Part shown: piece by piece, positions 24,778-33,471 of the stretch
Layout: each line of letters begins with the position of its first letter
Numbering within the stretch: position 1 is the first letter of the stretch
NCBI GenBank assembly: GCA_903920215.1
Contig: CAIXLG010000007.1
Location: forward strand, 1 to 38,220
Direction of reading: 5' to 3'
DNA length: 38,220 nucleotides
Origin: an uncultured Chlorobiaceae bacterium
GTDB taxonomy: Bacteria; Bacteroidota; Chlorobiia; Chlorobiales; Chlorobiaceae
Translations under genes and position numbers: made by a program
The notes under the pieces: generated by a model
Databases searched by the model: none
Seen by the model: only the letters and a program-made list of their open reading frames with translations
Told to the model about the DNA's origin: nothing

Positions 24778-25167
24778 CTCGACCTCCTTTCCGGCTGAAT
24801 AACCGAACTTTATTTATTAACAATGCTCCTTATTGCTATATAAAAAATAAAAGTATAAAAAAAACGATTTTTTACTTTTTTCATCCACTTATTGTCTCCA
24901 GTACATTTATTTCACAAACCGGATAAGGACACGATCGTTATCCATCCCGGCGCCCTTTGTTTTAGGGAAGGCAAGCACTTGAGGATGAAACATGTCTCGC
25001 CTGCAGTCAGCTCGTCACAACTTTTGCCAGGATTTATCTGGTTTTTTGGAATTCCCGGCAAAAAAAGCTCTAAAAATCAGAAGGGAAGGAACAGCCTTAT
25101 AGAAAGCGCTGTATAAAAGCGGGATTCCTGAGAGATACTTTAAAAAAGAAAAACTGGATAAATACCA
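24778..25167. other. Gene-free stretch, 390 bases
   Basis: AT-rich, with a run of A/T around 24838-24885. It contains only the ribosome-binding site for the 98-residue protein at its left end. A 74-codon plus-strand frame (24892-25116) has no family features or ribosome-binding site. I see nothing else in it. Confidence 0.5.
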
Positions 25168-25848
25168 TTAACTCCCTGCACGCCTTAGAATTATGGCATA
25201 ATCATGTAATTCTGACATCGGTTTACTCTTTATATACATACACCACTCTACATTAATATAAGCACCTGTGGCTGTTTTAAATCGAGAATGAAATGAAAGA
25301 ATATCATCTCCCGGCCCTTTCTGTTGCAAGGCACTATGCATAGAAGCATAATCGTCCGGATGGACCACACTGGCCAATCCAACTTCAAATAACGCATTTT
25401 TGTCATACCCTAAAAATGCTTCAATAGAGCCAGTCAAATCCACAAACCGTTCATCATGATCAATGACCGCATAAGCATCGATCTCAGGTTTATATATATC
25501 GGTACCTTTGCCTGAGCGCAGACGGACTTGCCGGAAAAGATTATCTATTTCTACACGATACCGTGATAACGCCATGGCATTACTGAGTGGCGCCAGTGCA
25601 TCGCCTTTAGAATAGCCGCTCTGCAACCATTGAATATCAGCACCATCTTTTTGCAGGCGCTCAATCATTTTCTTCCCGGGCTGGCATTTCCCCTTAAGAT
25701 AGGGGGTCATTTGGGCAGGATATTTTATTCCGGTTGCTCTGCAAAACGAGTTTACGGAACCATGTTTTTTCAGAATGTAGTCCCTGAGCCGCTGGCTGAA
25801 TCCCTTATTTAAAGCGCTAGGGAGAGCTGATTCGTTCATCAATACCAT
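25168..25848 (-). CDS. HTH-PAS regulatory protein
   Basis: A protein of about 226 residues joining an N-terminal helix-turn-helix and a C-terminal PAS domain. The HTH-like part is FSQRLRDYILKKHGSVNSFCRATGIKYPAQMTPYLKGKCQPG, like a Cro/XRE domain. The PAS part begins near residue 125 with YAVIDHDERFVDLTGSIEAFLGYDKNALFEVG and VVHPDDYASMHSAL, and ends ITLRR-like. The ATG at 25848 is my choice; the frame is open to a TTG at 25857, and a third option is the ATG at 25839. No signal residues for a cofactor can be fixed. It may be a transcriptional regulator or sensor; neighbours give no target. Confidence 0.7.
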   Translation of the reverse strand: MVLMNESALPSALNKGFSQRLRDYILKKHGSVNSFCRATGIKYPAQMTPYLKGKCQPGKKMIERLQKDGADIQWLQSGYSKGDALAPLSNAMALSRYRVEIDNLFRQVRLRSGKGTDIYKPEIDAYAVIDHDERFVDLTGSIEAFLGYDKNALFEVGLASVVHPDDYASMHSALQQKGPGDDILSFHSRFKTATGAYINVEWCMYIKSKPMSELHDYAIILRRAGS

Positions 25849-26003
25849 TGTAACCAAACAAGCTTGATAGATATATTACCTATAGGGTTCAATATAAAGC
25901 TAATTGATTGACTTTTCCGCGCAGTTTTATAGATACACGTTTGTTGTTCTGCCGCGTTGCATCCGAAATGAAAGCCAGCATAGCACTTGTAGAACAAAAT
26001 CTT

Positions 26004-27917
26004 TCATATCTGCACTAAAAGACCTATCTCGATCACCTGACCCGCAGGAAGATTGTAGTATGCAGTTGCGCTTAGCGCATTCCGAGCCATTAAGGCAAAA
26101 AGTTTTTTGCGCCATACTGCCATTTTAGACTTTATCCCTGTAACAATTTTTTCCCTGCTCAGGAAAAAGCTGATCGATTCCGGTTTAAAATGAAGTCCCT
26201 CTTGATTTGCCAGATCAATAACCTGGCTGATATTGGGATATTCAAGGAACCCGTATCGCGCTACAACCTTGAAAAAACCGTCGCTCAATTTTGTTACCTC
26301 AACTCGTTTACTGCCAAGAACCCTCGGAACCCTTTCCAGACTGAAATGAAAAAGGGCTACTTCCGAATGCAAAACCTTGTTATGTCGAAGATTATGAAGC
26401 ATTGCCATAGGAACAGTGTCGGGATTTGCTGTCAGATAAATAGCCTGCCCATTCACTCGCTGAGGCTGCTGCAATAAAAGGCTCTGCATAAACTCTTCGA
26501 CGGTCAATGTTCGATCCTTCAGCTGTTTGAGTAAAAGCATACGGCCCTCATTCCAGATAAGCATAAATGTAAACACCACCAAACCTATCAACAAAGGGAA
26601 CCATGCGCCATGAAACAGTTTTGTCATACTTGCGCCGAAAAAAGAAAGATCTATAATCGCAAAGAAACTGATCATGAGATTGAGTGCCGACCTGTTCCAT
26701 TTCCATATATCACTTGCAACGTAATAAAATAAAATGGTGGAAATCAGCATAGTTGCAGTTACAGCAACACCGTAAGCAGCAGCAAGCTGGCTGGACGACC
26801 CGAATCCGGCAACCAGTCCAATTGTTGCAATCATTAACGACCAGTTTGCTGCCGGAACGTAAATTTGCCCAATGTGCCGAGCCGAAGTATGCGTCACCGT
26901 CAGGCGAGGGAGATAACCAAGCTGAATAGCCTGCTGGGTCAAAGAAAAAACACCCGTGATCAACGCCTGAGAGGCAATAATGGTTGCGGATGTCGCAAGA
27001 AGCACCATTGGAATCATCCCCCATGAAGGTACAAGGCCATAAAAGGGATTATGGGACTCTTGAGGGAAATTCAGCAGCAGCGCCCCCTGACCGAAATAGT
27101 TCAGCAGCAATGCTGGAAGTACAAGCAGTGCCCAGGTCAGGCGGATAGGATTTTTACCGAAATGACCCATATCGGCATAGAGCGCCTCAGCTCCCGTAAC
27201 AGAAAGGAAAACAGCCCCCAAAACCATAAAGCCCTGGATATGGTTGCTGAGCAAAAATGAAATACCGTACCAGGGCAGTATCGCCTTCAGAACCTCTGGG
27301 TATCGTTGAATTTCAACTATACCAAGTATGCCGATAACTGTAAACCACAAAAATATAATCGGACCGAAAAGGGCACCCACTTTTGCCGTGCCATGATGCT
27401 GGAACAGAAAAAGACCGGCAAGAACCAGAATGGTAACCGGTATAACAAGATCCTTGAATGCCGGGGCAATAATCTGGACACCTTCCACAGCACTGAGAAC
27501 TGAAATTGCCGGAGTAATCATACCGTCGCCATAAAGCAATGCTGCCCCGAACAAGCCGATACCTACCAGAAACCAGCGTTCGTAACCATTTTTTTTGCTA
27601 TGCGTGATAATTAATGCCGTAAGTGCAAGAATCCCACCCTCACCATCGTTATCAGCTTTCATAATAAAAGTGAGATATTTCAGGCTGACAATCAGAATAA
27701 GAGACCACACAAGCAATGAAAGAACCCCAAGCACATTGGCATGTGAGACGGGAATGCCATACTCACCATGAAAGCACTCCCGAAGAGCATAAAGAGGGCT
27801 GGTGCCAATATCACCGAATACCACACCAAGAGCGGCAAGGGAAAGCCCGGCGAATCGTTTAAGCCCGGACTCCGCAGAATGGAGCGTTACATCAGTCTCT
27901 TCAGAGTGAGTTGACAT
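26004..27917 (-). CDS. kup: Low-affinity potassium transporter Kup
   Basis: Inner-membrane K+ uptake protein of 637 residues, the usual length of the KUP/HAK family. Landmarks are LSLAALGVVFGDIGTSPLYALRECF near residue 28, the MKADNDGEGGILALTALI loop near 85, YGDGMITPAISVLSAVEG and GTGAEALYADMGHFGK in mid-protein. The C-terminal cytoplasmic region (about 480-637) includes the PVAMLHNLRHNKVLHSEV-like stretch. The start ATG at 27917 precedes an N-terminal tail before the first membrane segment. A 645-base AT-rich region lies upstream. No riboswitch motif that controls kup elsewhere could be recognised. Confidence 0.94.
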   Translation of the reverse strand: MSTHSEETDVTLHSAESGLKRFAGLSLAALGVVFGDIGTSPLYALRECFHGEYGIPVSHANVLGVLSLLVWSLILIVSLKYLTFIMKADNDGEGGILALTALIITHSKKNGYERWFLVGIGLFGAALLYGDGMITPAISVLSAVEGVQIIAPAFKDLVIPVTILVLAGLFLFQHHGTAKVGALFGPIIFLWFTVIGILGIVEIQRYPEVLKAILPWYGISFLLSNHIQGFMVLGAVFLSVTGAEALYADMGHFGKNPIRLTWALLVLPALLLNYFGQGALLLNFPQESHNPFYGLVPSWGMIPMVLLATSATIIASQALITGVFSLTQQAIQLGYLPRLTVTHTSARHIGQIYVPAANWSLMIATIGLVAGFGSSSQLAAAYGVAVTATMLISTILFYYVASDIWKWNRSALNLMISFFAIIDLSFFGASMTKLFHGAWFPLLIGLVVFTFMLIWNEGRMLLLKQLKDRTLTVEEFMQSLLLQQPQRVNGQAIYLTANPDTVPMAMLHNLRHNKVLHSEVALFHFSLERVPRVLGSKRVEVTKLSDGFFKVVARYGFLEYPNISQVIDLANQEGLHFKPESISFFLSREKIVTGIKSKMAVWRKKLFALMARNALSATAYYNLPAGQVIEIGLLVQI

Positions 27918-28562
27918 GGTCGATTAAGATAATAAATGAAGATAAAAAAAGCGGCTATTGCTGTCATAACATAGAGTCAATCCTACCTTTCTCGAAAAAG
28001 GAAAGCTGGAGCATCTATGGGAAGACGAAAACACACTGAAAACGCCATAACACCTTTACATTAAAGGAGATCGTGTTATTTAGCGAATAAAAGAACGGTA
28101 TAATATAGCCAATAGTTAATAAAATAAATCAAATATCCCGATCAACAGACCCCGCACGAAACCCTGACTGCTCAACCAACGCTGCCTTCATAGGCCTGCT
28201 ATTATTATAATAGAGACACAAAGTGATCATAGCAACAAAAAAGAACATAATCACTGAACAAACATGCACACCATGGATAATGATGCATATTTATGAATAA
28301 ATAATTGACCACTCAACATCAAAACCCCGGAAAGAAGACCAACGATCGATTAATGAATATTGGTAAGTATTATGATAATTGGCCCGCAAAACAGGCTATA
28401 AACCCTTTAAAACAAGGCTTTTCAGTATAAATTGCTTGTTTTATGTTATTTTCATTATATTAATACCTACAGCAAGATTGGATAGGGTGTCAGTTTTTAT
28501 TCATTTTGCCAGCTCTTTTCATGTGTACTGTTTAATAAACAGCACCGTAAACCCGTGAGCCT
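27918..28562. other. 645-base AT-rich intergenic region between kup and rlpA
   Basis: Divergent promoter region without a convincing gene. A perfect 15-base palindrome (CTATTAT, T, ATAATAG) lies at 28199-28213. A TATAAT is present near 28099 but lacks a good -35. No tRNA or known riboswitch structure was recognised. Confidence 0.5.
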
Positions 28563-29078
28563 ATGAGGTATGACAAACATTTTTTTTCTCTATCATTTTT
28601 TGCAATCCTGATTGCGATTGGTTTCTCTCTTGAACAGAACGGTATGCATATTTCAGGCATAACCGGCTATTTTAACCCATTCTATAATTCCGCTGAAGCA
28701 GCCCAGCTGCCAAAGAAAGTCACCGCGGTTACACATTCAGCTAAAAACAAAGGCATCACTCTTGTGGGTGAGGGTAAAGCCTCCTACTACTCCGATGAGT
28801 TTCACGGACGCAAAACGGCAAACGGCGAAACCTTCAATATGAATAAACTGACGGCAGCCCACCCTTCACTTCCATTCGGTACCTGGGTTAGAGTAACGAA
28901 CCTGAGAAATGGCAAAGATGTAGTTGTACGCATCAATGATCGAGGCCCGTTTGTCAAAGGAAGGATCATTGACCTCTCTGTTCATGCAGCTACAGAGCTT
29001 GGAATCATTCAGTCCGGAACCGTAAAGGTAAAACTTGAAGCTCTCGGATCAGGCAACTTGGCATCATCCGCTGGGTGA
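28563..29078 (+). CDS. RlpA-like protein 1 (double-psi beta-barrel)
   Basis: Envelope protein of 171 residues. An N-terminal hydrophobic segment ([13 protein letters not shown]) targets it to the periplasm or membrane. The DPBB domain at about 68-162 has the RlpA signature: [43 protein letters not shown] and [17 protein letters not shown]. The family is septal lytic transglycosylase-like and cuts denuded glycan strands. The usual C-terminal SPOR domain is absent, so this is a short variant. It is one of two tandem copies, 258 bases before the second. The catalytic His of TAAH and the Asp of NDRGP are present. Confidence 0.87.
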   Translation: MRYDKHFFSLSFFAILIAIGFSLEQNGMHISGITGYFNPFYNSAEAAQLPKKVTAVTHSAKNKGITLVGEGKASYYSDEFHGRKTANGETFNMNKLTAAHPSLPFGTWVRVTNLRNGKDVVVRINDRGPFVKGRIIDLSVHAATELGIIQSGTVKVKLEALGSGNLASSAG

Positions 29079-29336
29079 TGGGCAACAATTGCTGCAACCG
29101 ATAAGATTGATAAATACATCCCTGCCAGGGTATGAGCTGTTTTACAGAGGTTTTAGTGTATTAAGCGCTTGGGGGCAGTTGATCGCCTTATCGATATTCG
29201 AAACAAGTTGGCATCACAAGAAGAGTACAGAATAACAGGATATATTGAGTAGCACCTAAAAAGCAATAACTGAGCAACCTGCGGGAGACCGCCGTAATGG
29301 TAACCGTTTGACGAAACGCGCATAACCTTTAGCATT

Positions 29337-29831
29337 ATGACGACAATAAAACCATTCAGTTCAGTACTCCTCTTTCTCCTGATTTGTTCAGCATCAATGA
29401 ACACAGGCACACTCCAGGCAACAGAAACACACGATATTGCAGAAACAGCCGCCACTAGTGTTCAGTGGTTGCCCGAAAACAGTAACAGTAATCCCTCATC
29501 GTCAACAACTGGACGGTCAATAGTCTCTAATGAACGTTGTCTTGTTGCCGAAGGAAAAGCTTCGTACTACTCCAACCATTTCCATGGAAGGAAAACAGCC
29601 AGCGGCGAGTCATTTAACCACCGTCATTTCACTGCAGCCCACCGTTCACTCCCGTTCGGCACCAGCGTCAGGGTTATTAATCTTGAAAATGGAAAAAATG
29701 TGGTAGTGCGCATCACTGACCGTGGGCCACACATGAAGGGGAGAATTATTGACGTTTCACAGGCAGCAGCTAAAGAGATTGGACTTTTTGGCAATGGCAC
29801 AGCAAACGTCCGTATTGAGGCCTTCAATTAA
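29337..29831 (+). CDS. RlpA-like protein 2 (double-psi beta-barrel)
   Basis: A 164-residue paralog of the upstream gene, with a signal peptide ([16 protein letters not shown]). Its RlpA domain reads [45 protein letters not shown] and [17 protein letters not shown]. The linker is serine/asparagine-rich ([12 protein letters not shown]). Like its neighbour it lacks SPOR. Divergence between copies is moderate at the protein level, so the duplication is not recent. Its stop lies only 7 bases from the convergent methyltransferase stop, leaving no room for a conventional terminator between them. The pair may serve at different growth stages; this is not visible in the sequence. Confidence 0.87.
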   Translation: MTTIKPFSSVLLFLLICSASMNTGTLQATETHDIAETAATSVQWLPENSNSNPSSSTTGRSIVSNERCLVAEGKASYYSNHFHGRKTASGESFNHRHFTAAHRSLPFGTSVRVINLENGKNVVVRITDRGPHMKGRIIDVSQAAAKEIGLFGNGTANVRIEAFN

Positions 29832-29838
29832 GGAGCCC

Positions 29839-30552
29839 TTACCCCTTTTGAAAAACCATAATAAGCCCGGAATAGCAATCCGTGCTGAATGCTGATTTAT
29901 CGAACCCCGCATAAACACCTGCAAGAGAGAACCCCGCAGCCTGATGCAACTGAAGAAGAAGGTCTGAAGTAAACGGGTAGAGATGTGATTGATCGTTAAA
30001 CACTGTTTTCCCTTCTACAGTAAGCTGCACTTCAAAAACTACCCCTTCGGGCGATATCTGAGAGTAACAACGATGAAAGGTTACTGCTCCCCCGGCAAGA
30101 GTTTTTACTGGAAAAGTATAATCATTCAGTCTCAACAGATAGTCCCAGTTCACCACCTGAACAATCCAGCACCCCCCCGATTCAAGAGCCGCATAAACAT
30201 CGGCAAGAAAAGCTTCTGTCTTTTCAAATGAAAGATAGGCCAGCACATTTCCAATTGAATAAATAAGCGTAAAAGAACTCTGAAGGGAAGCAATCCCCGC
30301 AATATCCATGCATTGGAATATTCCCTCCGGATAGGCTGCTGATGCCGCGTCAATCATCATCCGGTCGAGATCAATCCCTGTAACCCGAAATCCGTCACGC
30401 AAAAACATGCCACAATAGTGACCAGGTCCGCATCCCGCATCAAGCACAGCTCCCCCATACCCGCCAGCGTGTTCGGTGAGAAATGAATATACCTCCTCCC
30501 GAAAGGGAAACACCAGTTCGTAATAAGGCGCAAAATCAGAATAAAAAGACAT
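29839..30552 (-). CDS. Class I SAM-dependent methyltransferase
   Basis: A 237-residue methyltransferase with motif I VLDAGCGPGHYCGMF (about residues 36-50), motif II RVTGIDLDRMMIDAA and a motif IV-like FTLIYSIGNVLAYL, where catalytic small-molecule methyltransferases carry their substrate loop. The C-terminal half (about 150-237) has beta-rich repeats. Family members act on small molecules or act as ubiquinone-type methylases, but the substrate here is unknown. It follows dsbD by 29 bases, so it may close the dsbD transcription unit. It converges on rlpA 2. Confidence 0.82.
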   Translation of the reverse strand: MSFYSDFAPYYELVFPFREEVYSFLTEHAGGYGGAVLDAGCGPGHYCGMFLRDGFRVTGIDLDRMMIDAASAAYPEGIFQCMDIAGIASLQSSFTLIYSIGNVLAYLSFEKTEAFLADVYAALESGGCWIVQVVNWDYLLRLNDYTFPVKTLAGGAVTFHRCYSQISPEGVVFEVQLTVEGKTVFNDQSHLYPFTSDLLLQLHQAAGFSLAGVYAGFDKSAFSTDCYSGLIMVFQKG

Positions 30553-30581
30553 GTTTCCCTTTACTCTCTTTAGACCACTGT

Positions 30582-32429
30582 TTAAAGACCCTTCAAATAC
30601 TTTGTAATATGATCAACAAAAGCATTGGCATCAAGAATACCTACAATTCGGCTTTCAGGAATTTCCGTTCCCGCTTTATCAAAGAAAATAATTCCTGGAG
30701 GGCCGAACAGGCCAAACCGCTTCATTAACGCCCGATCATCTTCAGTATTGGCGGTAACATCTACTTGCAGCAACGTCAATCCATTGAGCTGTTCAATAAC
30801 CTTCTTGTCATGGAAAGTAAACCGATCCATCTCCTTGCATGCTACGCACCAATCCGCAAAGAAATCAAGCATAACGGGTTTATTGGCGGATTGAAGTGCG
30901 CGGTCAAGTTCCGCTCCCGATCTGATACGGGTGAAATTAACTTTTTTCTCATCACCTGATCCGCCAGACAATTGCGATGCTGCACGGAATTGAGCAAGTG
31001 GTTCAAGAACGTTAATACCACCTGAAGCAGCTCCGACAAGTTCAAGCAACCCGAGAATAAGCAAGACGATACCAAAAGTCTTTCCAAAACGTTGTGCTAT
31101 GGAAAGCTTTTCAGGAGATGCTTTGAAAACATTGAGAAACACAGCACACAGAATTGCAAAAGCACCCCAGAAAATCATAACAACTTGAGCCGGAAGAACA
31201 GGCGAAACCATCCAGATGGCAACGGCTATCAACATAAGCCCAAAAACATATTTAACCCCTATCATCCACGCTCCTGCCTTCGGTAACAGACTACCGGCTG
31301 ACAGTCCGACAAGAAGCAGGGGAACACTCATTCCCATCGCCATCGAAAAAAGTGCCAGGCCACCGAGAAACACATCCTTGGTCTGACTGATATACACCAG
31401 GGTCCCTGCAAGTGGGGCAGCAACGCAAGGCCCAACAATAAGAGCCGATAAAGCCCCCATAATAAAGACTCCGGCAAAACGTCCACCCTTTAAATTTCTC
31501 GAGGTGTTGTTAAGTTTGTTTTGTATTGCAACCGGCATTTGCAACTGATAAACATCGAACATCGACAGGGAAAGAAACACAAGCAGCACAGCAAACAGTA
31601 CAAGTACCCAGGGCTTTTGCAGTGCGCCGGCAAGCCCTTCACCAGCGAGTCCAGCTGCAACGCCGAGGCTTGTATAAACTAATGCCATACCGAGACAGTA
31701 CGCGACAGCCATTAAAAAACTGCGACGTCTGTTCACATCACCCTCTCCCACAATGATAGAAGAAAGAATAGGAATCATTGGCAGAACACAAGGCGTAAAC
31801 GATAACAACAACCCGAAAGCAAGAAAAGCCAGAGAGATTTGCCATAAACTCCCGCCTGCAAGAGTAGCTTTGGCAAGAGAAAGATCATTATCTGCCGAAC
31901 TCTGTTTCGGCGACTGCTGAGAAGTCAGCTTCTCAGCAACAGAAGCACTTGCGCCCGCATTTTCGCCAGCAAAAGCAAGCACTCCCGGCTTGTTCGGATC
32001 AACCTTGAACAAACGGGTCATAGGCGGATAACAGAGACCATCCTCAGCACACCCCTGATACTCAACGCTTAGCGTAAATAATCCATCCGTCTTCACCAGA
32101 GGCACGTCTACCGTCAAGGTATCATGATAGATCTCAACCGATTCACCGCTTGTTGGATCAGTAACCTTTATGGCTTTCGGCAATACAAGAGGCTGCAACT
32201 GAGCTTTACCGCTTTCAACGCCAACCTTCACCCTGTCGCGATACAATTTATACCCCTTGGCTATATCCCAATGCACAACAACTGATTTGGCATTGTTCAG
32301 TTCAGCCTTGACTTTGAAAGCCTGTTCAGGATCAAGGAAATCAGTCGCAAAACAAGCAGTTGCCCTTAGGAAAAGGGCAACTAAAACGACAATGAATGCG
32401 GCGTGACGCAGAAAAGATTTATGATTCAT
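30582..32429 (-). CDS. dsbD: Thiol:disulfide interchange protein DsbD
   Basis: Carries electrons from cytoplasmic thioredoxin to periplasmic substrates. The 615-residue protein has a signal peptide, an N-terminal immunoglobulin-like DsbD-alpha domain with two cysteines (GCAEDGLCYPP), a central eight-helix core with the two conserved cysteines in FTPCVLPMIP and GPCVAAPLAG, and a C-terminal thioredoxin domain with Cys528 and Cys531 (WCVACKEMD). The frame opens upstream at a TTG (32471) with no ribosome-binding site; I chose the ATG at 32429 before the signal peptide. It follows apbE by 44 bases. It probably supplies electrons to the TlpA-like thioredoxin encoded upstream. Confidence 0.93.
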   Translation of the reverse strand: MNHKSFLRHAAFIVVLVALFLRATACFATDFLDPEQAFKVKAELNNAKSVVVHWDIAKGYKLYRDRVKVGVESGKAQLQPLVLPKAIKVTDPTSGESVEIYHDTLTVDVPLVKTDGLFTLSVEYQGCAEDGLCYPPMTRLFKVDPNKPGVLAFAGENAGASASVAEKLTSQQSPKQSSADNDLSLAKATLAGGSLWQISLAFLAFGLLLSFTPCVLPMIPILSSIIVGEGDVNRRRSFLMAVAYCLGMALVYTSLGVAAGLAGEGLAGALQKPWVLVLFAVLLVFLSLSMFDVYQLQMPVAIQNKLNNTSRNLKGGRFAGVFIMGALSALIVGPCVAAPLAGTLVYISQTKDVFLGGLALFSMAMGMSVPLLLVGLSAGSLLPKAGAWMIGVKYVFGLMLIAVAIWMVSPVLPAQVVMIFWGAFAILCAVFLNVFKASPEKLSIAQRFGKTFGIVLLILGLLELVGAASGGINVLEPLAQFRAASQLSGGSGDEKKVNFTRIRSGAELDRALQSANKPVMLDFFADWCVACKEMDRFTFHDKKVIEQLNGLTLLQVDVTANTEDDRALMKRFGLFGPPGIIFFDKAGTEIPESRIVGILDANAFVDHITKYLKGL

Positions 32430-32473
32430 AGGGTAGTGAGGGAAAAAAATTATCAAGTACTTCTGTATCAACG

Positions 32474-33364
32474 TTATGTGTTCTTGTAAAACATCTCTCC
32501 AAGCTGGTCAACAGCAAGGTATCCCATCCCGGAGTTCTCCAGAAAGGCTAATCCCTCCGCCCCTTTCAGCATTGCTATTGTGGAGTAGCTGCCTGCTGTA
32601 ATAGCTAACGGGGCTACAACCGTTACTGATCGCCAGTAGGTGACTGGATACCCTGTACGAGGATGAATAATATGACAGTAGCGATGACCGTCCACTTCAA
32701 AAAAGCGCTCATAGTCGCCACTGGTCGCTAACGCTCCAGTAAAAAGAGGAATAGAGGCAATCGTTCTCTTTTTATGACGCGGATCCTGAATCCCGATCAA
32801 CCAGGGGCTCTCGTCAAGCTTTGGGCCAACAACCCGTATATCTCCTGCAAGGTTTACATAGCCATTTCTGATCCCTTTACCATGAATCAATGCCGCAGCC
32901 CTGTCAGCAGCATACTCTTTGCCGAATCCTCCAAAATCGAGCTCCATGCCGGCTATAGGCAACCGAACGGAATTGCCCTGACGCTCAACACTATTCCAAT
33001 TAATCAGACCGCATCGCCCGGACAAAACTCCATTATCGGGCACAACAGCATTACCGAAATCCCATGCATGGCGCAAAACACCTGCAGTAATATCGAACAG
33101 TCCACCACTACTTTCGTACAACGTATCAGCATACTGGAACAAAGAGAGCGTCTCTTCATCACACTCAACCCAGTCCAGACCCGCTGCGGCATTTATGCGT
33201 GAAACGATGCTATCACTCCTGTAGCGGGAGAACTTGCGTTCAATTCTTGAAACCTCTTCAATTGCACACCCTGCAATTGTCTGAGCATCCTTTTTAGATT
33301 CTGCAACAATAACAACCTCACAGCCACTTCCCATGGCATCAAATCGAAAATGAAAACTATCCAT
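32474..33364 (-). CDS. apbE: FAD:protein FMN transferase (ApbE family)
   Basis: Transfers FMN from FAD onto a Ser/Thr of a target protein. The 296-residue length is standard. Landmarks are FDAMGSGCEVVI at the N-terminus, RIERKFSRYRSDSIVSRIN, the LFDITAGVL segment, LDFGGFGKEYAADRA with the family's GG-x-GKGYAAD-type motif, VNLAGDIRV, LATSGDYERFF and HIIHPRTGYPV. The in-frame codons just upstream of the ATG include TAA and TGA, so there is no signal peptide; many ApbE proteins are exported. It belongs to the DsbD/TlpA/DUF3570 cluster, and its target protein was not identified in this window. Confidence 0.92.
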   Translation of the reverse strand: MDSFHFRFDAMGSGCEVVIVAESKKDAQTIAGCAIEEVSRIERKFSRYRSDSIVSRINAAAGLDWVECDEETLSLFQYADTLYESSGGLFDITAGVLRHAWDFGNAVVPDNGVLSGRCGLINWNSVERQGNSVRLPIAGMELDFGGFGKEYAADRAAALIHGKGIRNGYVNLAGDIRVVGPKLDESPWLIGIQDPRHKKRTIASIPLFTGALATSGDYERFFEVDGHRYCHIIHPRTGYPVTYWRSVTVVAPLAITAGSYSTIAMLKGAEGLAFLENSGMGYLAVDQLGEMFYKNT

Positions 33365-33471
33365 GCCTGTGTTTCATTATGCATCGACCCTTTTTCAAGA
33401 GCGGTTAATCTTTCAAAGCAAATAGGGAAATAACGGTAATTTACTTCACTACCATAACCGGAAGCCCCTCA

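Noticed and set aside
24892-25116. A 74-codon plus-strand frame in the gap
   Set aside because: No ribosome-binding site, no family features, and atypical composition.
27918-28562. A c-di-AMP or other riboswitch upstream of kup
   Set aside because: No conserved core could be recognised by eye; the region is AT-rich and lacks a clear structured leader.
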